Assembly: GCA_963832355.1 (NCBI GenBank)
Contig: CAWHTX010000004.1
Coordinates: 59,737 to 123,736, forward strand
From: DATFVA01 sp963832355
GTDB taxonomy: Bacteria > Bacteroidota > Ignavibacteria > Ignavibacteriales > Ignavibacteriaceae
DNA: 64,000 nucleotides
Direction of reading: 5' to 3'
Shown here: piece after piece, positions 38,296 through 45,058 of the stretch
Layout of the letters: each line of letters starts with the position of its first letter
Numbering within the stretch: the first letter of the stretch is position 1
The notes under the pieces: model-generated
Told to the model about the DNA's origin: nothing
The model's input: only the letters and a program-made list of their open reading frames with translations
Databases searched by the model: none
Program-made: the position numbers and the translations under genes

Positions 38296-39578
38296 TTTGG
38301 TACGCCGGTTTCGAAGGGCATATTGTTATTGCTCCACTCGAACCACCCGCCGTCGTAAACCGCGATCTTATCCCATCCCATCAGCCATGCATTAAAGAAG
38401 GCCTCACTCGCGCGCCAGCCGGTTCCGCAGTAAAACGCGTTAAACTTATCGGGAGTAATGCCGGCGTCCTTCCAGACCTTCTCTATCTCATGATACTCCC
38501 GCGTTGTATGATCGAGGTTCCGGTAATTTTCCATATGATACGCGTCGCTGCCGCAGTCGCCGTATACCGCGCCGGGAATGCGCCCTTTCTTTTCAATATA
38601 ATTGTATCCGCTTACCTCGCCTATAAACTCGCGCCAGCTTCTCACCGATACAAGATTTTTGTCGTGCGCCTTAAGTATCTCCTGCGCTTCCGGCAGATCG
38701 ACCGCCAGCTCCGGCCGTGCGGGTATCGCGGCACCGAAATCAGGAACGGGCACGGTACGGCTCACGTCAGATGTAACCTCAAAGCCTTCATCAAGCCACG
38801 ACTGCAGTCCGCCGTTCAGCAGCTTCACATCCTTAACTCCCGCATACATCATAATAAACGCGCACCTCATCGCGCCGAGGTGACCCGCGCTGCTTCCGGG
38901 GAAAGGATCATCATTATCGGGGAAGGAAAACCGGCCGTAAAGCACAACCGTCGTATCGGGAGTAATGCCGAGCTCCTCCAGCGCAAGCTTCAGCTCTTCG
39001 GGGGATCGGCGGTTCCAGGTCTCGGGCGATTCAAGCAGAAGCGTATCCACCGCAACGGCTCCCGGTATATGACCCTCCAGGTAATCCTCTTCATTGCGGT
39101 AATGTGCGTGGCACACAATGAATTGCTTGCTGCTGAACTCAGGTGCAGTACGTGTAGTGATCAGCTCATTAAGCCAGTGGGGAGAAACCAGCTGAGTATA
39201 ACGGGGGAGACTCTCCATCGGGAACCTTTCATCCTCGCACCACTCGCCGGTAAAAGAATAGTACACATTAACATTATCGTACCCGGTTTTCCGGAAAAGA
39301 TCCGCCACACCGTCAACCTGTTTTTTCTCATAGCCGTAAATTACCAGGCGATCCTCGGGACGAAAGCCTTTCGAGCGGACGATCTCAATCCAGTCGATAT
39401 ACCCCGCCCATTTAGCAGGAAGACTCTTCGCGCCTTTTATATGTCCGCCGCGCGCCTCGCCGTTCTCCCGCCATCCGTTGTAGGCATCGGGCGGGCGAAC
39501 GTCGATTATCTTCACGCCGGAATTTCCCAATAAGTTAAGCAGTTCATCACTTGAAATTTCTTTAAGATCAGCCATCAT
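38292..39578 (-). CDS. Triple-rhodanese-domain sulfurtransferase
   Basis: 428 residues in three rhodanese-type domains: about 5-125 ('VKIIDVRPPDAYNGWRENGEARGGHIKGAKSL'), about 130-275 ('EEDYLEGHIPGAVAVDTLLLE', 'VVLYGR...AGHLGAMRCAFIMMYAG') and about 280-425 ('LVSVRSWREFIGEVSGY', 'FNAFYCGTGWRASEAFFNAWLMGW'). Only the third has the active-site Cys (Cys384); the first two keep the fold but have lost the Cys loop. This fits sulfurtransferases where upstream domains are structural. The ATG-ATG start follows AGGGATGA. Paired with SufE it suggests transfer of sulfur from a thiol donor to Fe-S assembly, which is inference from gene order. Confidence 0.9.
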   Translation of the reverse strand: MMADLKEISSDELLNLLGNSGVKIIDVRPPDAYNGWRENGEARGGHIKGAKSLPAKWAGYIDWIEIVRSKGFRPEDRLVIYGYEKKQVDGVADLFRKTGYDNVNVYYSFTGEWCEDERFPMESLPRYTQLVSPHWLNELITTRTAPEFSSKQFIVCHAHYRNEEDYLEGHIPGAVAVDTLLLESPETWNRRSPEELKLALEELGITPDTTVVLYGRFSFPDNDDPFPGSSAGHLGAMRCAFIMMYAGVKDVKLLNGGLQSWLDEGFEVTSDVSRTVPVPDFGAAIPARPELAVDLPEAQEILKAHDKNLVSVRSWREFIGEVSGYNYIEKKGRIPGAVYGDCGSDAYHMENYRNLDHTTREYHEIEKVWKDAGITPDKFNAFYCGTGWRASEAFFNAWLMGWDKIAVYDGGWFEWSNNNMPFETGVPK

Positions 39579-39648
39579 TCATCCCTGGTTTTTATTTAAC
39601 AATTTAAGAATTAAGCCAACAAAATTGAAGGAGCAGCATCTCATAAAA

Positions 39649-39836
39649 AATGCTTTTCGTTTAATGCCAGTATGTATACCGCTGTTAAGAAGATGATTCT
39701 GATGAAGTAGAAACGTGATAGGGGTCGATGCGCTAGTGGATAATGCTTTCCGTTTGATGCCAGTATGTATACCGCTGTTAAGAAGATGATTTTAATGAAG
39801 TAGCAGTGAAACAGGTGTCAGTGCACTGCGGTGAAG
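39649..39836. repeat. Tandem direct repeat, two ~93-bp copies
   Basis: A 62-base core (AATGCTTTTCGTTTAATGCC... ending GAAGTAG) at 39649-39710 recurs at 39742-39803 with few changes, and the ~31-base spacer after it is also partly conserved, giving a unit of about 93 bases. It lies between the rhodanese operon and the terminator of the next gene. Not coding. Confidence 0.85.
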
Positions 39837-39840
39837 AATA

Positions 39841-39866
39841 AAAAAAACCCCGGGATGGTCCCGGGG
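39841..39866 (-). terminator. Rho-independent terminator of 39937-41382
   Basis: Perfect 8-bp stem (CCCCGGGA / TCCCGGGG) with a 3-base loop, followed on the minus strand by seven T residues. It is 70 bases after the stop. Confidence 0.92.
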
Positions 39867-39936
39867 TAAGATGAGATTGCTTGGCACGATGATTCACTTG
39901 CCGTTTGCGACAACGCATAATCATGCTCTAAACGTA

Positions 39937-41382
39937 TTACTTCAGCAGCATCATTTTCTTTGAGGTGACCAGGTTATTCGTCTGCAGCTGATACACGTAA
40001 ATACCCGTTGCAAGGTTATCGGCGTTAAAGCTTACAGTATGCGCGCCAGCCTGCTGCTTTCCGCTTACAAGTCTCTTAACCTCTTTCCCCGTAACATCAT
40101 AAATAACCAGGTTCACGAAACCGTCTTCCGGTATCGAGTAGGTTATCGAGGTTGAAGGATTAAAAGGATTAGGATAATTCTGGTCAAGCGAGAATACGGC
40201 AGGACCCTCATACTTAACTTCCACAGTTTTACTGTACGCAAAGCTGCCGTCAAAATCCAGCTGTTTCAGCCTGTAGTTGTAATCCTCACCGCGTGATGCA
40301 TTCTGATCCGTGAACGAATAATCATGCTCTTCGGCTGCAGTACCGTGGCCCTTCACAAAACCGATCGTTGTCCATGTACCATTCGCTTCGTTCTTATTCG
40401 TGCGCTCAACCTCAAACCCGCGGTTATTCGTTTCAGTTGAAGTATTCCATTCAAGCAGAACACCATTCTCCGAAACCGAAGCCGTAAAGCTGGTAAGCTC
40501 AACAGGCAGAATTTCGGAACGCGTTGCCATACCGTCCGGGAAAGTCTCAAGCACATTGCTGTTCATCATATAAGTAGTATGATCCATGGCCGGCTCAGGA
40601 ATATCGGCAGCAAGCGGTTTCAGCAGGAACGGGGCAGCGCTGTTATCAGGATCAGGTTCAATAGAAATAACGGCCGTCATACCAGCAAGGTTAGTAGGGA
40701 ACGTTAATCCCGACGGAGCATTATTCAGAAAGTCCTCTCCTGGGAAAGGCGGTCCCGGTTCAGTACCGCTGTAGGGAGCCGATTCATCAGCCATATCAAG
40801 CGCGGTGAACTTACCCGTAGTAACAGGCGTACCGTCGATTACGGCCCATCCCTCGTATTTCCATCCCGCAGGAAGAGTCGGCAGATCAAGTCCCTGCGCA
40901 GGAGTTCCGGAAGTCAGATCGAGGAACCATATACCGCTCAGTTCATTAGTCATAGCACCGTTAGTTGGCGTGGCAAGAATATAATTACCGTGGATGTCCA
41001 CGAACTCATTTCCCAGCGCAGCCGGATGGCCTACCGAAAGCACAGCATCATAATCAACAAAGTTGCCGCCCATCAGGTGAGTACTGCTGGGCATCGGGTC
41101 GGGATCGGGATTCGGCTCAATAGTAAGCACAAAAGCCGTTGCGTTTATAAGATCAGTGTGATCGACAGGAAAGACAGTCTGACTCAGGTTGCCGCTCCCG
41201 TCCACAGTAAAAGTACCCGTTGACACAGGCGAACCGTCTACAATTATCCATCCCTCATACTGAAAATCGGATCCGAGATCCTGCAGTCCGGTAATATCAA
41301 GAGTTACGGTCTGGCTTAAAGCCGAAAAAGAAAACAAGAGAATCATCGCAAGAGAAGATAAAACAACAGTGAAATATTTCAT
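39937..41382 (-). CDS. T9SS-secreted protein with duplicated anti-sigma-like module
   Basis: 481 residues with AAGGAGG four bases before the ATG and a signal peptide ending SALSQ. Two modules of about 140 residues each include 'FQYEGWIIVDGSPVSTGTF' and 'WKYEGWAVIDGTPVTTGKF', each followed by 'TIEPNPDPDP' / 'SIEPDPDNSAAP', a layout resembling extracellular anti-sigma-like domains. A linker (VELTSFTASVSENGVLLEWN ... YRLKQLDFDGSFAYS) shared with two other cargo proteins precedes the T9SS sorting domain (DQNYPNPFNPSTSITYSIPE to KKMMLLK). The role is unknown; it is probably surface-anchored. Confidence 0.88.
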   Translation of the reverse strand: MKYFTVVLSSLAMILLFSFSALSQTVTLDITGLQDLGSDFQYEGWIIVDGSPVSTGTFTVDGSGNLSQTVFPVDHTDLINATAFVLTIEPNPDPDPMPSSTHLMGGNFVDYDAVLSVGHPAALGNEFVDIHGNYILATPTNGAMTNELSGIWFLDLTSGTPAQGLDLPTLPAGWKYEGWAVIDGTPVTTGKFTALDMADESAPYSGTEPGPPFPGEDFLNNAPSGLTFPTNLAGMTAVISIEPDPDNSAAPFLLKPLAADIPEPAMDHTTYMMNSNVLETFPDGMATRSEILPVELTSFTASVSENGVLLEWNTSTETNNRGFEVERTNKNEANGTWTTIGFVKGHGTAAEEHDYSFTDQNASRGEDYNYRLKQLDFDGSFAYSKTVEVKYEGPAVFSLDQNYPNPFNPSTSITYSIPEDGFVNLVIYDVTGKEVKRLVSGKQQAGAHTVSFNADNLATGIYVYQLQTNNLVTSKKMMLLK

Positions 41383-41563
41383 TGTACCTCCTTAAAAATT
41401 ATTAGAAATGAATTGAAGATACTGACATATGTATCTCTTTTATGCGACACACATTACAGATTTCGTTCAACAATTTTATCACAAAAACATCACGATGGGC
41501 TAGTTTGTGATCTGAAGAAACAGTTTGGTGTTCTCACGATCACGAATGTAGGGTGCCTTCGTC

Positions 41564-41701
41564 CTGCTGCCGGGAGATGGATGGTTTATGCGTGTGAATC
41601 TAAGGACATATAAAAGCGCTGCATCGGTAATTTCCGTGCACTGCTGCCGGGAGATGGGTGGTTTATGCGTGTGAACCCACGAACATATAAATGCACTGCA
41701 T
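41564..41701. repeat. Two 61-bp direct repeats, 77 bases apart
   Basis: 41564-41624 and 41641-41701 both start CTGCTGCCGGGAGATGG and end ACTGCAT/GCTGCAT, sharing GGTTTATGCGTGTGAA and ACATATAAA. They sit in the accessory stretch upstream of the ATPase gene, touching the end of the small gene 41704-41961. Confidence 0.85.
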
Positions 41702-41703
41702 AT

Positions 41704-41961
41704 TTACCCGGTGAACATTCCCCGAAAAACATTTTGTGAACCACGGTCATTACTTGCTGCTGAAAGAACAGTTCTCAGATGCTCTATACCTTTCAGGCTT
41801 ACCAGTTCATAATCATAGCAAGTGTACACACTATCCCTATCCTGAAGACTATAAGATACCTGCCCGGTATGCCTGTCATAATTTACAACGCGGATATATT
41901 GGTTTGTCATTACGTGCACAATATTGGAAGCTGCCTGAACCTTCGGGTCTTTTTTGTTCAT
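41704..41961 (-). CDS. Uncharacterised small protein
   Basis: 85 residues. The ATG at 41961 has GGAGG 8 bases upstream, so it is preferred over the one 15 bases further out. Sequence: N-terminus MNKKDPKVQAASNIVHVMTN, then 'QYIRVVNYDRHTGQVSYSLQDRDSVYTCYDYELVSLKGI', and a C-terminus ending NVFRGMFTG. No membrane helix or family recognised. The good ribosome site is the main support. The region around it is repeat-rich. Confidence 0.55.
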   Translation of the reverse strand: MNKKDPKVQAASNIVHVMTNQYIRVVNYDRHTGQVSYSLQDRDSVYTCYDYELVSLKGIEHLRTVLSAASNDRGSQNVFRGMFTG

Positions 41962-42338
41962 AGTTTCGTCCTCCATTAGTTTATTCCCTTCGGAAATACC
42001 TGGTTAATAAAATTAAAAATTAGTTATAGTTGCCGATGTTTAGAGCCGCGTAAAGAAATTAAAAATTATCATGAAGAATTTACACAGGTATTGCTGTGCC
42101 CTTGAAATTAATCACACGTAAAACCGGTTCCTGCAGGAAACACTCAAAGATGCCTTAAGAGAGAATTGCGTGCGTATTATAAGAACGGCTGCATTTTCAT
42201 TTCACCTTATCAAAACCATCTTCTTTGCGGATGTGTACCTGCCGGCAGTGAACAGTACCAACAGCCTCGCTTGCTATTTTGCATTATAATCGATATTATT
42301 ATTCCCATAAATATGGCAACGATAAATTCGGGAATAAG

Positions 42339-43430
42339 ATGCAAAACCCATTTAAATTCGGAACAGTTGTAGACGAACCATACTTCACGAACCGCGTTAA
42401 AGAAATCGCTGAAGTCAAATCCATAATGGAGAGCAGCAACCACCTCATCATTATCAGTCCCCGCCGATACGGCAAAACAAGTCTGATCACAAAAGTCATA
42501 AAATCAGACAATCGTCCTCACCTGGTACTTGATCTGCAGCTAATTACATCCGTCGACGATTTTGCTGCCGGACTGTTAAAGAGACTTTACAAGGTATTCC
42601 CCGGGCAGAAGATAAGAGATATGGTTAAGAACTTCAGGGTTCTTCCAACGATATCCTTAAACCCGCTGACAAATGAAATTGATGTTTCATACAGAGCTTC
42701 TGCAGCATCTTCGGAAAAAGCTCTTGAAGATGTACTTGATCTGATTGAAAAACTATCAGAGAAGAAAAAATCGATAATAGTCCTTGACGAATTCCAGGAA
42801 GTCGGACGGATCGGGAAAGACCTCGACAGACTGCTGAGGGCCGTAATGCAGCATCATAAAAACATAAACTATGTGTTCCTTGGCAGCCAGGAGTCGCTTG
42901 TGAGAGAGATCTTCGAAAAGAAGAAGTCGCCCTTCTATCATTTCGGTCACCTGCTGCCTCTCGGCAAAATTCCGCGGAAAGAATTCAGCAGTTACCTTAA
43001 AAAGAATTTAAGCATTGCCGGCGATAAAAGAACAGGGATCATTGACGAAATCCTTAAGATCACCGACTGTCACCCTTACTACACCCAGCAGCTGGCTTTC
43101 AATGTGTGGGAACTGTTGAACAAGGGTGTAAAAAAGGAACCTGTAAAAGCCGCAGCTGAGGAAATAATAAGACACCATGATATAGACTATGAGCGGCTCT
43201 GGAACACGCTGAAGAACACAGAAAAAAAGATACTCATCGGGATGGTTTTTTCCGACAGTCCTCCGATGTCGAATGAATTCAACAGGCAGTTCAACACCGG
43301 CCCAACCAGCACAACATATAACGGCATAAAAAAGCTGATGCAGAACGGCTACATCTTAAAATCTGCTGGGGATTATGAATTAGATGATCCGTTTTTCAGA
43401 AAATGGATAAGAATGAGGAGAACCAGGTAG
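42339..43430 (+). CDS. AAA ATPase with C-terminal winged-helix, archaeal-ATPase type
   Basis: 363 residues from the ATG at 42339 (MQNPFKFGTVVDEPYFTNR), preferred because a GGAATAAG ribosome site precedes it and this N-terminus is standard for the family. Walker A is 'SPRRYGKTSLI' (residues 40-50), Walker B is 'SIIVLDEFQEV' with Asp150/Glu151, and a sensor-1-type 'YVFLGSQESL' follows. The C-terminal 90 residues form a winged helix ('LIGMVFSDSPPMSNEFNRQF'). Such ATPases occur in mobile and defence contexts in archaea and bacteria, but their targets are usually unknown. There is no partner gene, so it stands alone in an accessory segment. Confidence 0.85.
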   Translation: MQNPFKFGTVVDEPYFTNRVKEIAEVKSIMESSNHLIIISPRRYGKTSLITKVIKSDNRPHLVLDLQLITSVDDFAAGLLKRLYKVFPGQKIRDMVKNFRVLPTISLNPLTNEIDVSYRASAASSEKALEDVLDLIEKLSEKKKSIIVLDEFQEVGRIGKDLDRLLRAVMQHHKNINYVFLGSQESLVREIFEKKKSPFYHFGHLLPLGKIPRKEFSSYLKKNLSIAGDKRTGIIDEILKITDCHPYYTQQLAFNVWELLNKGVKKEPVKAAAEEIIRHHDIDYERLWNTLKNTEKKILIGMVFSDSPPMSNEFNRQFNTGPTSTTYNGIKKLMQNGYILKSAGDYELDDPFFRKWIRMRRTR

Positions 43431-43501
43431 TAACCTGCCGCGAGCATCCCAAACCAAACATGAGAGATCTTAGCTGTTCTCACCGTTGAAATACTCTACA
43501 A

Positions 43502-43520
43502 GTATGACATTTTGTCATAC
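43502..43520. promoter_or_regulatory. Perfect palindrome (operator-like)
   Basis: GTATGACATTTTGTCATAC: two 8-base arms separated by TTT. A partner with the same left arm (GTATGACA AAA TGTCA) is at 43630-43647. Both are between the ATPase and the toxin-antitoxin pair, where a regulator of either could bind. No regulator is assigned. Confidence 0.6.
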
Positions 43521-43540
43521 ACAGTCTTAAGTTGGTTAAA

Positions 43541-43573
43541 ATCCGCCTGTTATCCGCCTTTAGTGCGCCTTTA
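43541..43573. repeat. Three 11-bp tandem repeats (ATCCGCCTTTA type)
   Basis: Units ATCCGCCTGTT, ATCCGCCTTTA and GTGCGCCTTTA in direct succession. It is a second 11-base-period array in the window, between the palindromes at 43502 and 43630. Confidence 0.7.
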
Positions 43574-43680
43574 GTAGTATTTTAAAAACTGCGAAAATAC
43601 GCAATAATCGGCTGTTGAAAACTTTAACAGTATGACAAAATGTCAGTGCCTCATTCCGATACCCATCCTCTAAGTACACT

Positions 43681-43821
43681 CGAAGCCGGCAGCGCTGACC
43701 TCGATGTTCGTGGGTATGAACCGCCTGTCATAGCTGAGATAAAATGTGCTGTTCGTACGCGAAAATATCATCGCACCGGTATGTCATTAGTATTTTGTGT
43801 ATTCTTCCCTCCTTGTTTCCC
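43681..43821 (-). pseudogene. Outer-membrane-protein C-terminus remnant, repeat copy 1
   Basis: 141 bases, about 90 percent identical without gaps to 44763-44903. Read on the minus strand it gives 'HTGAMIFSRTNSTFYLSYDR' and then 'FIPTNIEVSAAGFE', the style of a terminal outer-membrane barrel strand pair. It is preceded by stops (TAA TGA) and broken after GFECT. It is a gene-end fragment with no remaining gene body. Confidence 0.7.
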
Positions 43822-43830
43822 AGCAGCTAA

Positions 43831-43874
43831 AGCGGTGTTGAAGCGGATGTGAAGCGGTGTTGAAGCGGTGGTGA
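43831..43874. repeat. Four 11-bp tandem repeats (AGCGGTGTTGA type)
   Basis: Units AGCGGTGTTGA, AGCGGATGTGA, AGCGGTGTTGA and AGCGGTGGTGA, adjoining the remnant copy 1. A two-unit relative (AAGCGTATGTG, AAGCGTCCATC) occurs at 44912-44933 beside copy 2, so the array and remnant seem to be part of one repeated element. Confidence 0.8.
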
Positions 43875-44096
43875 CTCGGAGAAGAGAGGTGCATTGCATA
43901 TAATTTCACCCAAAATTATTGCCAATTTTACCTTTTATCCCTATTTTTATTGAGATAAATTTCGCAGCGAAAAATATCTTAACCCTTTGAGATTTATATT
44001 AGTTTGCAATCTCAGGATGAATTGGGTATAATACTTGCTTCATATCATTTGCGAATAATAGAAACTTTCCGATAATAAAATTGTAAAAACAGTATT

Positions 44097-44450
44097 ATGA
44101 CTAATAAAATAATGAAATCCGAAGATAAGGTCGTTGTAAACGTAGATGTGTATATTACAAAAGAAGATAAATACTATGTAGCATATTCGCCTGCATTGGA
44201 AATCTCCGGTTATGGCACTACCATTAAAAAGGCAAAAGAATCCTTTGAAATTGAAGTCAAAATTTTTGTAGACGAAACATATAAAAGGGGAACTCTGGAA
44301 AAATATTTATTAAAGAATGGCTGGATTCTTCAGCAAATTCCAACGGCCCGTTATGAAGCACCCAGGAAAAGAACCAATAAAGAACTTAAGTCTTTAAAAA
44401 ACTCTCCCTATTTCGATATTATACAAAAGCAGGTGAGCCTTCCAGTCTAA
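44097..44450 (+). CDS. HicB-like antitoxin
   Basis: 117 residues. The N-terminal 70 residues show the HicB partial RNase-H fold: 'VNVDVYITKEDKYYVAYSPALEISGYGTTIKKAKESFEIEVKIF'. A basic C-terminal tail (YEAPRKRTNKELKSLK) could be a DNA-binding or toxin-contact region. The gene is directly followed, 5 bases on, by the HicA-like toxin; here the antitoxin comes first, whereas most hicAB loci put the toxin first. It is a candidate autoregulated TA operon bracketed by direct repeats. Confidence 0.75.
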   Translation: MTNKIMKSEDKVVVNVDVYITKEDKYYVAYSPALEISGYGTTIKKAKESFEIEVKIFVDETYKRGTLEKYLLKNGWILQQIPTARYEAPRKRTNKELKSLKNSPYFDIIQKQVSLPV

Positions 44451-44455
44451 GAAAA

Positions 44456-44689
44456 ATGGGTAACACAGTTCCTTTAAAGAAATTCAGGAAATATCTCAAA
44501 TCACTTGGGCTAAAACATGTGGGAACAAGTTCCTCCCACGAAAAATGGGATTATCCCGATAACCCTTTACCAAGACCTGTCACGATTGATAATAATTATC
44601 CCGACGTTCCAATGTTACACATTCATACTAATCTCAAAACCTTAGGGATAAGTAAACAGCAATTCAAAAAAGACATCAGGAAATTCTAA
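44456..44689 (+). CDS. HicA-like mRNA interferase toxin
   Basis: 77 residues with the double-stranded-RNA-binding-like HicA fold: 'KKFRKYLKSLGLKHVGTSSSHEKW', where the catalytic His of the G-S-H motif is in 'SSSHEKW', then 'PVTIDNNYPDVPMLHIHTNLKTLGISKQQFKKDI', the usual 'L-x-x-I-L/I-K-Q-h-G' ending. HicA cleaves mRNA and is silenced by HicB. Length and motifs fit. The overall operon is 43 codon-scale small, so expression level cannot be guessed. Confidence 0.8.
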   Translation: MGNTVPLKKFRKYLKSLGLKHVGTSSSHEKWDYPDNPLPRPVTIDNNYPDVPMLHIHTNLKTLGISKQQFKKDIRKF

Positions 44690-44718
44690 TCCTGATTATT
44701 TGGGCCTGTAGTCAGTTT

Positions 44719-44903
44719 CTAAAGTTCATACGCAAGATTGAAGCTCACGTTTCTGGATTCCTCAAAGCCGGCACCGCTGACCTCGATGTTTGTGGGGATG
44801 AGCCGCCTGTCATAGCTGAGATAAAATGTGCTGTTCGTCCACGAAAATATCATCGCACCGGTATGTCAGTAGTATTTTGTGTGTTCTTGCCTCATTGTTC
44901 CCC
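44719..44903 (-). pseudogene. Outer-membrane-protein C-terminus remnant, repeat copy 2
   Basis: On the minus strand a 44-codon frame from the ATG at 44853 reads MIFSWTNSTFYLSYDRRLIP and then 'TNIEVSGAGFEESRNVSFNLAYEL' before a TAG. It ends like a beta-barrel protein (final hydrophobic aromatic or Leu strand). A TGA six codons before the ATG shows that the gene body is gone. The part 44763-44903 is the second copy of the 141-bp repeat seen at 43681-43821; the piece 44719-44762 keeps the true gene end that copy 1 lost. Confidence 0.75.
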
Positions 44904-45058
44904 CGGATGCAAAGCGTATGTGAAGCGTCCATCCGGGCTAAGAAAAAATCAGAAAAAAAAACGCCGACCTGTTGACTGTTCCGATTTTTCTCCGCCGTTG
45001 CATCGCACCAAAAATTGTGTAGAATTAAAAAATATAATTTTTGTAAATTCTTAATAGA

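Noticed and set aside
38490..39533. A 347-codon plus-strand open frame
   Set aside because: It is exactly antisense to the triple-rhodanese gene, has no recognisable motif or ribosome site, and is Arg/Pro-rich in the manner of shadows of GC-rich genes.
43640..43852. Open frame of 70 codons over remnant copy 1 (and a similar 63-codon one at 44863)
   Set aside because: Both are antisense or partial shadows of the repeated outer-membrane remnant; conserved reading is on the minus strand.
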